From Pithys albifrons albifrons (Eukaryota; Chordata; Aves; Passeriformes; Thamnophilidae), in NCBI RefSeq assembly GCF_047495875.1, contig NC_092497.1, positions 74,509,463 to 74,573,462 on the forward strand: 64,000 nt of DNA, written 5' to 3'. The position numbers and the translations under genes are program-made. The notes below the pieces were generated by a model, which had not been told where the DNA came from, did not search any database, and saw only the letters and a program-made list of their open reading frames with translations. This document shows positions 14,392 to 26,840 of this stretch, piece by piece (position 1 is the first letter of the stretch; every line of letters starts with the position of its first letter).

Positions 14392-15002
14392 CTGTCCATG
14401 AGCCAGCAATGTGTCCCTATGGCCAAGAAGGCCAATGATATCCTGGGGTGCATTAGGAACAGCTTTGCTAGCAGGTCAAGGGTGGTGATCCTGCCTCTCA
14501 GCCCCAGTGAGGCCGCACCTGGAGCATTGTGTCCAGTTCTGGGCTCCTCAGGACAAGAGAGACACAGAGCTCCTAGAACGAGTACCGCAGAGAGGAGGAG
14601 GATGATTAGGGAACAACAGCATCTCTTCAATAAGGAAAAGCTGAGGGAGTTGGACCTGTTCTTTGATGAGAGAACCTAATAATCTCCATAAGTATCTGAA
14701 AGGAGGATGTCAAGAGGATGGAGACAGGCTCTTCTCAGTGGTCCCAAGCAATAGAACAAGAGGAAACAGGCAGAAACTGATGCACAGTAAGTTCCACTTG
14801 AACATGAGGAAGAAGTTCTTTACTGTGTGAGTGACCAAGCACTGGAAAAGATTGCTTCAATATGTTTTGGACTCTTTCTCACTGGAAATATTCAAGAGCT
14901 ACCTGGACATAATCCTATACAATACGCTCTGAGATGACCCTACTTCAGCAGTGAGGATGTGGTCCTTTCCAACCTTACACATTCTGTGATTCTGTGATAT
15001 CT
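14392..15002 (+). mobile_element. CR1 LINE, 3' end
   Basis: The plus strand reads the CR1 ORF2 C-terminus (Ala-Lys-Lys-Ala-Asn-Asp-Ile-Leu-Gly-Cys-Ile-Arg, then Ser-Arg-Val-Val-Ile-Leu-Pro-Leu) followed by the characteristic CR1 3' region and two ATTCTGTG-type octamers at about 14981-14999. The 5' end is truncated at the microsatellite, the usual 5' truncation of CR1. Frameshifts and stops show it is dead. Confidence 0.9.
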
Positions 15003-18000
15003 TGTGACATAATAGAAAAGGATATGATTGACAAGAACAGGGATAGGAGTGCAGATAAACACCCTCTGTAAAGTATCTTCTCTTTTCTTTCAGCCATACC
15101 TTCTCCTCAAATAAGCTACCTTTAGAAACTGAGTGGCTTGTATGCTTAAATGTTTGTGCAAGTTATGTCACTGTACTCATAACAGGAAATTTAAAATGAA
15201 GAACCACCACCTTCATCAGGGTCAATATTTTTACACTAGAATAGGAGTTCCATAAAGACACAACTACAGAGTTGTCCTGCACTTTCATGCCTAGAGAATT
15301 GCTTCAACTTTAGAAATCTTTCACTTTTAAATATGCATATATATTTATTCATTTCAGGTTGAAGCAAACCAATTGTACTCATCTTTAGGAATATGGGAAA
15401 AGAGTAGTTATTTAAAAGATAGAGTGTTTAATTGCAATAGGAGATGCATAAATCTAGAAATATGCATTAAAATATATGCAAAATATCAGTAAGTAATTAA
15501 CAGAATTTGCTGGGAAAAAACCCAAACCAAAATGAAACAAAACCAAAAAACCCTATGCTTTTTCACAGAAACCTATACTGAATAACCTCTGGAATTTCAT
15601 TTTCATTTCATTAAAGAAACAAAACCATTAGTGAGATAAATTATTTTACTTCAAAACCAGGAACTTTAAGCCACAACTGGCAAGAATTTTTTCAAAACTT
15701 CACATCTCTTCATTCTCCTGCTGTCTCTAGCCAAATCTCCCAAGGTCTGCAGGGTAAATTCCATTTCCTTCCAAATCACCAATAAAGAAGTGAAATAATA
15801 TCTTGTTGTTTGTCTTTTTTAAAACATTCAATATACTAAAATTTATGGTATTTTCTAAGCTTCTTGATAGATTTCAAACTCAATTTGTTTTTAGTAGTGC
15901 TGTTGTAGCAGGAGTCTTCCAGATTACTATTTCACAATGCTGACTTCAACATAAATTCTGAAGATAAATTTCAATTCAGATTATAGTCATGTTACTTCTG
16001 AGATGAGATAATTCAGTAAAAATTCAGAAACTTTAGCAGGTTTTTAGGAATTTGCTTTGCTTCTTTCCCTCAGAGAAATGAATAAAGTAGACATTCAGTA
16101 AAGCCATTAGTTCTGACTCCCTGTTTAATTTTCTTCCATAGCTCAGAATTTTTTAGATTTGTGCTGAATGGTGCCATCAGATACAGCTCCAAATGAATAC
16201 AAAACTTCTCATTACACCTCACCCCATTATACATTCTGTTCTTCACAGGATTTTATTTCTAGAAAGTACATTACAGAGGAGAGAGAGTACCTTTAGGGTA
16301 CAGTACATTTCAAAACATATTTAAACTAAACTCTTCAAGTGGAAATGGGAAATGTATTTGTATTCCATTAAAGCCTTTGGCCTTATCAGCCACAGTGCAC
16401 TATATAACAAGGTCATTAGTAACAAGCCACATAAAATGGAGAACATACATCAGCAGTAGAAAAACAAACATTACAATAACTTCCTGTACCTGTTCTTGTT
16501 TGTTTGCTGAGCTCTCAAACATTGTGAGTCTCTGAAATACATAAAAGCGTAACAGCTTGAGTCAATATTTACTGACCAAAGTGAATGATTTTATTTAGCA
16601 TGGTGACTGGACGACTTGAGCAAATACATCTTGTAGGGAGCATAACAACTGCAGGCCAGCCTGCAAACTACCCAGAAGTGTCCAATCATTCAGAACATAA
16701 ATTGTGTCTAGGGAAAGCTCAGCAGCTGCTCAGGGCTTCTCCTCACCAATAAAAGATAATATGATTTATTTAGTCTTCCATCAAAATCTATTATGGAATA
16801 CAAGCTAGAATGATTTTATAATAAACTTCTGTTTTCCTCCCCAAGCTTTGAGACAGTTCATTCCAGTTTGAATTTCAGGGAGTGAGCAATTTCTGATTTG
16901 TGCTAATATAGAACACTTCCAAGAGTTTAGGTATCCTTTGGACAGGATCTATCTATTTAAATAAGCTCATTCGGGATGTCGGCTGAGAGGTGCATAAATA
17001 CCCATTGATTTCATACCAATTACTACAGGAACTAAATTGTGATAAATGGGGAGTTGCATCTGAAAATCAATACAAGGAAGTGTCCCTTTTGTCCATGCAA
17101 GTGCCAAAGAAAGCAGTGCCTTAATCTAATCTTTCTTTTGTTTCAATAAATAAATTCTGTAATTATGATATGGATCAGGTGATGATTAGTCTTTCTTTTC
17201 TTTTTTTGTGCTGCCTTTACGTAGACTTACTGTAAAAACCAGATGTTTCCTATAGCAAGAAAATTCTGCTTCCTTTCTATTTTTAAGACAAATATCTCAG
17301 TTGAAAAAACCTTGCACCAAATGAAAGTTCTGATATATACAACAGCTTCTTACTCTGGAGAAAAATATTTTCTCCCTCCATCAACTTATGTCACAGATAT
17401 GCACCTAATTCAAGAGAACCTAGGAAGATAACTTGTTGTGGGTGTGGGAGCAAGGTTTAGCTGCCACACAAAGAGATGTGTTGGGACTACTAAATTTATG
17501 GTTTATTCTTACTTGCCTGCAGAAGGACAAGTTTCCATTTCATCCATTGTACGTGCATGTAGACTAAAGCTCACAATAGGAGCAATCCTTTCCCAGCCCC
17601 CTTGAAAGATCAAATGATCTTTTCCAAGGCAAGAGATGAATATAAAAAGGGGAGACCTTTCAGTATTATGTGTCTATTATATGTGGCACAAGGAAATTCT
17701 AAAACTGAGCAAGAACAAAGCCAAGACCAATCAAAGGATGCAAGGGGTTATCTTAGGGATGTTATGGTATTAGTAGACATAACAAAAATTACAAATTTGT
17801 CACAACTAATGCTTTTTATGATGCCTAACCTGTAGTACAGGAAAGAATGTGCAATAAAAATTGCATGCTATTGCTAACATATTTCACGTATTAGCTGGAT
17901 CAAAATCTCCAGGGTTTCAAATGCTGCATTAGTACTGAACTACTGCCTCAAAGCAGTATGTGCAAAAGTCAGCATTTTCTCTGTGGACAGACTCCATTTT

Positions 18001-18938
18001 CTCTGTGGACAGATGACATTAATACTGTATTTCATATGACAAGTAGAGGCTTGATAAACTTCTACATTACAGTAGCAAGTTAAATACAAACACAGATTGT
18101 TCTTGTTTCAGAACAGTCTATGACAGAAAACATAGTTTTTTGCATTACACAAAATATGAGACTTTTGGAGTTTGGTGTTACAAGCACAGTCGTGTGAAGA
18201 GAGAGAGAGGCCCACAGACTTTGTAGTCAAGACAGGCATGCTACCCAGGCCGCAGCTTGTCAAAACTCAAAAGTTATCCTCAATGCCTTTATTTGTACAG
18301 GTATACTTGCACTGGGATTTTGTTTTGGTTTTTTTTAACTACTTTACAATGGTTTTATCCAGATAAATTACTATTTCTAAAGTGAAGTAAATTAGAAATG
18401 CAGAACTATTATTTTATAATTACTGGACCAAAGACAATCAGTTAAATATGGCCAACTAAGTAATGGAAAGGAGTAAATAAAGATGCCTACACTACTTCTT
18501 CAAGATTGTGTATTTCAATGTCTTTGAAAACTTCTGATTACAGTCAAATTTTCATTTGAAAGATATACTTCACATTTTTATTTAGATTTTAAAATTATGC
18601 ATTTATGTCCATTAATGGGCCAGGAAAATGGTTAAGGGCACTTTTTAAAGCAATATTTGAATTATATAAGATCAACTTAAGTGAAAGACTTCAAAGTCCT
18701 GAGGTTACAGTTATCAAATGTCACTGTCATTCTAAGAACACAAGTCAATATGATGCTATATACTTAGCAAGTAATGTTCTTCTACTAACTCTATTGGTCT
18801 TCAAAGCCGTCAGCCTAGGACAGATAATTTCACTCAAACATATATGCAAGCTGTGTATATTTATGTCATAGAAAACATAAACATTTATCCTTTGACTATG
18901 TTAAAATAATATTGCATTTATTTCACTGGTGAAATGCC
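15003..18938. other. Unannotated AT-rich DNA
   Basis: No gene or recognisable transposon was found. A 22-base tandem duplication lies at 17973-18016. All open frames are short and featureless. Confidence 0.6.
17973..18016. repeat. 22-base direct tandem duplication
   Basis: Two adjacent copies beginning CATTTTCTCTGTGGACAG are separated by four or five variable bases. It is a small local duplication in otherwise unique sequence. Confidence 0.85.
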
Positions 18939-18944
18939 ATCAAC
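18939..18944. repeat. Target-site duplication ATCAAC, left copy
   Basis: Left half of the 6-bp duplication flanking the LTR at 18945-19374. The right half is 19375-19380. Confidence 0.88.
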
Positions 18945-19374
18945 TGTAGAGGTGAGCCTCTTCTTCTGCAGGTCGCCCCCAGACCCACGAACCCGGGATT
19001 TGGCACAGAAGTCAGAGACGAGTCCTAATGGAGTTATGGTCAATGTTTCAAACTTTATTGTCAAGTGAGCAGGATTAATATGCTTTCTCAAGCTGACCAC
19101 ACACACAATAACAGCTTACAATTGGCTAACTATAGCTGTCCATTTGCCCAAGTCACAATACTGATTGGCTAGTGGGTGGCACTCACGCGGATAGCAAAGG
19201 GGAACTCCAGCCACTAATGACCAGTTTGCTCTAGCCTTGCAGTTACTTTCTGTACTGTCACACACCTGCAAGGGCACGGTGTCCTTGACCAAACTGTGTG
19301 CAGCAAGTAGGGGGTTGTGCACACAGGTTTCTTCTAAGACGCCATGGCCTGAATCCACAAGCCATGCCCCAACA
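18945..19374 (-). mobile_element. Solo LTR, 430 bp, 6-bp target duplication
   Basis: The element runs TGTAGAGG...CCCCAACA on the plus strand. It is flanked by an exact 6-bp direct repeat, ATCAAC, at 18939-18944 and 19375-19380. An AATAAA signal on the minus strand (19059-19054) places a 109-bp R-U5 tail to the left, so the LTR reads on the minus strand with U3 starting TGTTGGGG. Two CCAAT boxes on that strand (19125-19121 and 19168-19164) lie in U3. No gag, pol or env flanks it, so it is a recombined solo LTR. A 6-bp duplication fits alpha- or betaretrovirus-like (ERVK-class) integration, as known for the avian leukosis group. The small frames inside it are shadows. Confidence 0.88.
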
Positions 19375-19380
19375 ATCAAC

Positions 19381-22300
19381 TCATCAAAAGTTTTACTCTC
19401 TTCAAAACACACTACTCCTCTACTTTCTAAGAGCTATTAATTTTCTGAATCTACCATCTCAAGTCATTCTAGTCCTCAAGAGTGGCATGTGAAAAAAAAT
19501 ACATATGTTATGCATTCCATTTGATGAGGAAGCACTGTTGTAACATTTATCTTTTTATATGAAGAGAAATGGAATAACTCAGAACTGGTATAGCAGCCAA
19601 TGCTGTTCATGAGTTAACCAGTCTTGTCACACTATTGATAAGTGAACACAAAGAGCATAATTAATGTTTTGGTTTAGAAAAGTGCAGGAGGTAGTTAGGG
19701 TAGTTGTATAATAAAGTAAAACCATGTTTTGGCATAAAACTCCTCTTTGTTATTTCATCAAAATTGTCTTTCCAGCTTTGAACAGTTTATTTTTTTGTCA
19801 TTTAAAAATTTTTAGAAAAATGTACAATAAGAGCTAAAGGTCTCTCGTGCAACAGAAATGCATTCCATGGACTAAGCTGTAAAGTAAAAGAAGGCAGGAA
19901 TGATTAAACAGTGAAATAACCATCATACGTATTTAAGAATCCCCAAATGAATTCCCTATTTTTTCTAATTTCAGTATTTATTTCCTAAGAAGATTTTGAC
20001 ACTTGCAGAGATTTATGTCTACTTTGTGATAGGTTATGAAACTCTAAGTCCTATTAGTTCAATGTTTGCTCACTGTGAATTTAGAAATTGTCTTGTTCAG
20101 TTAATTGATGAGAAAAACATCTAAAATTTTTTGACTGTTAATTTGATTCCAATAAATTAATGGCCTATTACTATGGCTTATGACTTTATGTGTATCTACA
20201 TACTTATGTCCCTATGGAAAACAGTGCTTTGCCTGCAATATGACTTTATATCTACCAGAACATCTCTAACTGTTGAAAGGAAAGCACCTGAATGTCCTTT
20301 TGCTCTGCTGCACCTGCAAATGTTTCCACTACTCTCTTCTGTATACCACACAAAAAGCACCAACCTCATGCACTCAGAAGGCACCTCTATATTGAGACTA
20401 CTCTCCACAAAAGGAAACAAAAGCCACAACACCACCAGCAAGGGGAACCAGCTCACCCAGCATGATGCAGCCAGCAACTGTGTGGGTGGCACCAGATGGA
20501 GGAAGAATAGAAGAAAGAGGAGGAGAAGGAGGCATGCCAGCCTTCAGGAATGCACAGGGCAGCAGGAAGGAAAGCAGAGAGAGGAGTAGCCTGAGATTCA
20601 GACAAGGAGAGCCATTTCTAGCACACCATTTCAGCACACATTAGGCTGAAAGATAGAAAGAATAATGCAAGGAATGCAGGATGAATTTTAAGGCCTGCTG
20701 AGGTGATTCAGACAGGCTTGTTGTCATCATCATCTAAAGAGACAGTTATATCTATTTGCCTCACAAAGATTTTTATCACAAGCATAAGCACATCAATTCC
20801 CCATTCTTAGAGCTCACACACATCATTCTGTCTATCTTTGGCCTCTCTCTAATTCCCACCTTCTTTTTTCATTGTCTTCCTGATTTGCACTATAGGCAAA
20901 TAATCAGAAATTGAAGTTCAACATTTTGGTTACCTCAAACTGAACATTCAGTTCCCCACAGGACAGTGTTGTATTTTGCCCTTCTGATGTGGATTTAACT
21001 CTGCCATTTAGTGAGCAAGACCTTCTAACAGAAGATCTCAAAAAAAAAAAAAAATTGAAAAGTCACAGTTGTATTTGTTCTTCATAAATCCTAAAGACTT
21101 GGGGGACTGGACCTGGGAAGAGAGGGAGGTAAAACTAGATTTGTTTCAGTCTCCAATATTCTGTGTAATAGTCCAAGCTACTATCTTTGTGACCTTTGTG
21201 ATGCAGCTTGGGCAAAATTCTCACTCAAACAGAGGGAAGTACCTCCAATCTTCAGGTCCTCACATATTCCCAGTTTGGTAATAAAAACCACGGACACTTA
21301 ATATTACAACTAAAGCTTAGTAGCACAACTAGAGTTAATCAAAATATTTAATAAACTATTCTAAAATATGTCAAGTTTTTACACTTTACCAAATAGTTAC
21401 ATTTGTGAACAATGATCAATTCATTCCCATGTGCCCTTTAATAATACTTGGATTCCCATGAGAGAGAAGCACTGTTGCCCTTGTGCGAAGTCACAAGTTC
21501 CTTTCTTTTGGCAGAGCTTTAGCTCTTACCCTGTTCTTGTCACAGACAGCCTTAGGCAAAAATTACCCATGCACTCACTCACATATTCTGCCTTCCAGCA
21601 AGGACCTGTGGACCCAATACCTGCATCAAGAAGAGGTCATGACACGACTGGACGCTCCCTTGAGGCATCACTAATATTTGTTGCCAGTCACTTCTACCAA
21701 ATTGGTTTCTTGTATGAAAGAATTTGTGCTTTATTACTGTGTTCTAATACCTATAGATATATGTACATAGAACTAATGAACTAATTTTATTTAGTTAGGT
21801 TTTTCCTAGATGTTTACATGCTAGGCTATGCTGATGTTGTCAGTTTTGATGTATACATGTACAGCAAGTGTGGAATTTTTAGCTATAGGCTAGCAAGTCT
21901 TTCTATCCAGATCCATTTTTTTCCGAAATAAATGCATTATATTCATAAATCGTGCTCCAAGGTTAACAACAATTATTCTAATGATATTTAAAATTACTAA
22001 TCTTAAGACAAAAAGCACAGAAACAAAAGCCACAAACCCCATAGTGCCTTCCTAATGAAAAGGTAAATGCAGTCACTCATTTACTTCTCTGTGTTAGTGC
22101 CACCTCCACAAATCCAGCAAGATAGTCAGCATTGAAAATTATTTGCCGTTGAAAACAGCTTCCAAACTGTGAACGTGTTGGAGAGACAATACTACTGTTT
22201 CATTTATTCAGTTATCTTCAGTCCAAACAAAACTAAAACTGTTGTTTAGCCAATTACAAACTACTTTTCAAAATTTCACCTGGTCCAGAGAGCTGTTTTT

Positions 22301-25121
22301 TATTAACCATTAGGAGTGACAAAACCCATGCTATCAATGTGTAGCTTAGTCTGGTTCTCATCTCCCTTGAGTATAGCCGTCCTAAAAACTGTGTATCTCC
22401 TACAAAATGTACTTAGTCACCTTCATCATTGCCCTATGAGACCAATGGTCGCATGTTTCTAACTCTGAAATAGGAACTATTTCCCTTGATTTTATTACAT
22501 CTTTTCCATGTACTCTTTTACTTTTAATTCTTTCTTTTAATGAAAAAAAAATCTCACTGTAGTAAACACTAGATTTCATCCCTTTTACTTATCCACGGCC
22601 TTTCTTTGAAAAGAAGCATCTTAATCTGACAAAATTATCTGTTCTAGTTACCTTTCACCACATTTTCTTCTTCAAAGTACTCCATTATTAGAAAGAAGAT
22701 TCATCTGAGCACTTTGTACTTGTACAGAGTATCTCTTTGTACTTGTAAGACTAACTTCCTTAAAACTGAAAAATGTTAGCAGGAATACAATATATTTCAT
22801 AATCTACCCCCATTATCCCAGGACTTCCAGTGATTATCTCAGATCACTCTGAATGCAGATTATCTGGACTTTGAGATCCAAACATTTTAATATCTTGCAT
22901 CTCCTGGATCTGCTTCCAGCAATATATATCCCACACAAAGTTAATCTGTCTGAATGGACTTGTGGAATGACTGGAAAATTCAACAATCCATCCTTGGTTG
23001 TTTGGGGTTTTTTGGGTTTGGGGTTTTTTTTTGTTTGTTTGTATTTTTGTTTTTAGTTTGTTTTTTCTTTTTTCCCTTTTGTGCCTTATCAAAGAGAATA
23101 TCACTCAGTTAGCTTCTCCCAAACTGGGTTAAGACTGCTTAAGCCAACCAAAATTCCTTCTATAAATTCTAAATTCAAGTACAAAAAGTGTTCTTAATTT
23201 GTTGCAGGAAGTGCTGTGTTGTTGCTCAGGTTCTGCTAATGATCCCATAGTTCTGGAAGGGTTTTAGTTGGTTGAGTTGGGGTTTTTTTACTAATTGACT
23301 TTAATTTTACTTCATGGAGAGTGTCAGGACATAAGATTGTGAAAAAAAGCGACCTTCAGGTCATCTTTCCTTTCCCCTTCTTATAGATACAAAGAGAAAT
23401 GCCAAATGTATCCAGTGAATCTCTTTCAAGATACCTCAAGAGAATGTTAGTTTTGATAAAAGTTTTATCTATTTTAACACGCTGTTTGTTTGGGATTTTC
23501 TTACAACCTGCTGACTTCCACTTCTGTCAGTGATTGTTCTCAATTGAGGTTTGAGGGGAGTCTCTTTACCCAGTTCCCAGCCTCTTATGTGGAATACTGC
23601 ATATGCTGCTCTGTTATCAACCCAATATGCCTGGTATCAACTAAACCATTTAAGAATGCAAATCCCACTACCACACTTTGTACCACAGAATCCAAGTCTT
23701 TTACACAACTTGATCCAAAATACAGTTCTATCCAATAAAGCATAAATCATGAGAATTTGTTAATTTTTGTTATTTCCGTAGGACTCTATCATGTATATAA
23801 GAATCCATCTGAGAATGACATCAGGTACAAGACCAGAAATAAGTTCCTTGGATCAATAAAATCATCACTAAAGAGCCAATATTCTCATACCTAAGCACAA
23901 TCCAGGTAATCTGGCTCTTAAATCAATTACGATGTTCTTAATTTGTTTTGACTGCAGTGTATAGGATTTATAAAAATTTTAAGTGAACTATATCACCTGA
24001 GTGAATTTGAAGCTTTTGTTCAGAGAACTAAGGTGTTGAGTTTGGTGGTTAAGTACTGTACTGCTGGTTTGATCACTTGAGCTGGATTTTTTTAAGACAG
24101 TGTTATGTTTAAAATATAAACCCCAAACCATTTCAAAGCCAATTATTTAAGAGTTAATTCAAAGCAATACATTTCATCCTATAAATACATTATTGTATTG
24201 CCAGTTTTCCAAGTGGCTTCTGCATCTGACAGAAAACAAAAATCTGCCTACAAGTCACCCCGAAACAAGCCAGTCAAAAATAAAATTAAGGGTCAGTAAA
24301 CATTCTGACCAAAAAGAAAAATATTGTTTCACAGATGTAAGTGCAATATTGTAATGTTTTCCTTTAATACTATGTATTTTCCATAAATACGAGTCATTTA
24401 CGCAAGAGTATTTATAAATCTTCAGGTACCAGATAAAAATGAAAGGATTAATTCTACCCCTTCCTTTAGTTTTGCTCAAAAGTCTGTGAATTATTCTTAC
24501 AGATGGCATTTCAAATGTATTAGTAAAATCACTCAAAGGCTTATGAAAGGACTAAATTACACTAATGAATTGACTATGAATTTGAAGCCTAAGTTGAGGC
24601 CAAGTATTTTCTGGCTTTGCTTCTGTAACTCAGAAAATTGCCTAATTTACTACCCACTTATCCATTAGTGCTAAATTGTCTTGCTCTTATTGTAGAAAAT
24701 TGCAGTAAACATTGGCTTGCCCTTTGGCCTTATACTGAACGAAGCAGAAATCATTATCCTTGGCAGATACTGGCAAGGTATGAAACATTTCTCCATTTTG
24801 CTGAACTGAAAGACCAAGTAGAAGATAACTCAGAAGCAAGTGGAAGATTCAATGCGTCTTTTTCAATTTTATTAACGTGAGTGAGTTATTCCTATAGTTG
24901 ACTTTTCAAATGTGTTAAGAGATTTTTCTCACCTAAAATCATACACAACACTAAACTAGATTAATGAAGCAGCTATGTATCTCTTGATATGTAAAAGGAA
25001 GTCTAAATTTTTCAACTTCAGTTTTTATTTGTTTTATTAAGGGATGGTGTGTGCAGCTTTTTGGTTGATTTTTTTGGTGGGTTTCTTTGTTTTGGTCTTG
25101 GATTATTTTTGTATGAGGAAG
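19381..25121. other. Unannotated DNA with low-complexity tracts
   Basis: No gene recognised. 20500-20590 is purine-rich (AG-rich), 21040-21054 is an A run, and 22990-23080 is a T/G homopurine-type tract dominated by TTTG and TTTTTG units. A 138-codon frame at 20173-20589 has no recognisable domain, and its basic C-terminal run comes from the AG-rich tract. A weak exon-like segment at 24696-24777 is listed among the findings. Confidence 0.55.
22990..23080. repeat. T/G low-complexity tract
   Basis: About 90 bases with almost no A or C, built of GGGTTTTTT, GTTTG and TTTTTG units. It creates a false 86-codon Lys/Gln/Thr-rich minus frame. Confidence 0.8.
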
Positions 25122-25126
25122 GAATA
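25122..25126. repeat. Target-site duplication GAATA, left copy
   Basis: Left half of the 5-bp duplication around the LTR at 25127-25798. The right half is 25799-25803. Confidence 0.88.
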
Positions 25127-25798
25127 TGTCCTAGTTCAGCAGGTGGGACCAGTTATCACTGTGTGTGGGTGATCAAAGCTGTGTATTCTACCCCCTCTAT
25201 TCATTTCCCAAGGACAATGGACCATTAGCAGCAGCTGCCCAGGGAGCCATCAGCACCCTCACACCCAGCCTGGGTGGGGGGGGGGGAGGGGGGGCATGCG
25301 TGGCTGCTAATGGGCCATCAACAGTTCAGGGATACCCCATGACTCCAGAGTTAAGCACCCATTGTGTGAGTCCCTGCCCTGGGGGAGGGACTGGGTGCTC
25401 CCTGAGGGTACATAAGTGGTGGGTAAGAACACCTTGGGAACACTTGTCGGATCCAGAGGAGCAGCAGGATCTCGACAGGAGGAGACCACCACTCTTGACC
25501 AGACTACGACTGCCACTCTCGACCAGACTACAGCCATTGCCTGCACCAACAGGTTTTTCACTTCCTTTTGCTTTGGACTTGGGGGAACCATGCGGGTCTC
25601 AGCACAAGGGCAAACAAACCCCCTTTGGGTTTGTGCCCCAGGACACTGGGTTATATTGCTGGGTTTTGTGAGTTGAAAGCAACTTCTCTTTGTGTCAGTG
25701 TATTAATTGTAATATCTTTCATTAAATTGTAACTCTGACTTATAATTTCTCTTGTGTTGGGTCCATTTCTCCTGCCGGTTTACCTCTAAACCAGCACA
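25127..25798 (+). mobile_element. Solo LTR, 672 bp (family C/G, copy 1)
   Basis: The element begins TGTCCTAGTTCAGCAGG and ends CTAAACCAGCACA. It is flanked by an exact 5-bp direct repeat, GAATA, at 25122-25126 and 25799-25803. A TATA-like TACATAAG sits near 25410, and an ATTAAA signal at 25721-25726 leaves a short tail, so U3-R-U5 reads left to right. The same LTR is present in reverse at 32468-33095. This copy carries a G-rich expansion at 25276-25294 and a local duplication of about 26 bases (25487-25538) absent from the other copy. No internal retroviral genes adjoin it. The 5-bp duplication fits ERVL- or gammaretrovirus-like integration. Confidence 0.9.
25276..25294. repeat. Poly-G tract inside LTR
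   Basis: An 11-G run followed by A and a 7-G run. The sister LTR at 32468-33095 has only a few G/C bases at the same point, so the run expanded after insertion or came from the source copy. It could be G-quadruplex-prone. Confidence 0.85.
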
Positions 25799-25959
25799 GA
25801 ATATAAGTACTCATGCAGTTTAATCTTATTCTTACTCAAGTATGATTCCAATGATAGCAACACTATGGTTTAAAACCCGCATTTTTGCTATTAAAAATGG
25901 GACAGAATATACCAGGTGTGATGCGGCTGGGGGACAATGTCAAGCTTGCCCACGGCAAG

Positions 25960-26840
25960 CTGTAGGGTGAGAAGCAAAGGTTAGAGGGACAAGGTTGCTG
26001 TCAAGGGACCTTGTCCAGTGACTCTCAATTGTGCTAGCCACACTGGAGCACACTTGCAGTTTAATAGAGACGAGCTAGAGACTCTTGAGGTAACAGAAGC
26101 CAACAGGGAAACATCAGGAAAATGTCTTGGAGGTATTAAAGGGTGTTTCTCTAGAAAAGTGACACCCTTGAGAGCCCAGCTGCATTTACACCAATGCACA
26201 AAGAGGAGGAGTTGGAAGACACTGTGCTGCTGGAAAGTTATGATCTGGGTGTCATTCCTGATATCTGCTGGGATGAATCCCATGCCTGGAGTTCAACTAT
26301 CAATGAACACCAACTGTTCAGAAGACACAGAAGAGGTTGCCCTCTACATCAAGAGCTGAATTGAGTGTGAAGAGCTGTTTCTGAAGAACAGCCATGAGGC
26401 AGCTTGGAAGTATTGGGTAGGAATCAGAGACCAAGGCAACAAATGGAACCTTGTGACTGATGTTCAATAAAGGCCACTGATCAAAGGGAGTTTGTTTATG
26501 AAGTCTTCTTGCTCCAGCTATAGGAGGGATAGTGCTTGCAGGGTCTTGTTCTGCTATGGGACTTCAACCACACTGACATTTGCTAAGAAAGTAGCACACT
26601 GAGCTGTAGTCAACCGAATGGAATGCAGTCTGGATGGAAGAGGTAATGGACAGAAGGGATGTGTTACTGGATCTAATGGTCACCAACGTAAGCAAGTTAA
26701 TCAGGAGTGTCAGGATTGGAGGTAGCCTGGGCTGCAGCGATCCTGCATAGGTGAAATTTGCAGTTCTGAGCAATATGGGTCAAGCAAGGAGTAAAGTTTA
26801 GCCCCTGAACTTTAGGAAAGCAAAACTCCAGGTCTTTAGG
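25960..26840 (+). mobile_element. CR1 LINE ORF2, endonuclease part (segment 1)
   Basis: The plus strand encodes a decayed CR1 ORF2 N-terminal endonuclease. Around 26215-26275 it reads like the Leu-Glu-Ser-Tyr-Asp...Thr-Trp-Trp-Asp-Glu-Ser-His region. At 26333-26370 is Glu-Val-Ala-Leu-Tyr-Ile-Lys-Ser followed by Ile-Glu-Cys-Glu-Glu-Leu, and 26545-26570 covers the Gly-Asp-Phe-Asn-His block in degraded form. At 26660-26740 is Asp-Val-Leu-Leu-Asp-Leu-Met-Val-Thr-Asn and then Gly-Gly-Ser-Leu-Gly-Cys-Ser-Asp. It stops abruptly at a Leu-Gln-Val-Phe-Arg motif, where an LTR is inserted, and resumes at 27691. Stops and frameshifts are numerous. The exact 5' boundary was not resolved. Confidence 0.85.

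Noticed and set aside
14202..14630. Minus-strand frame of 142 codons with a Lys/Arg/Glu repeat
   Set aside because: It is the reverse reading of the (TTTTC)n microsatellite fused to antisense CR1, not a protein.
25165..25671. 168-codon frame shared with a frame at 32767-33057
   Set aside because: Similarity between the two comes from both being copies of one LTR, not from a conserved protein.
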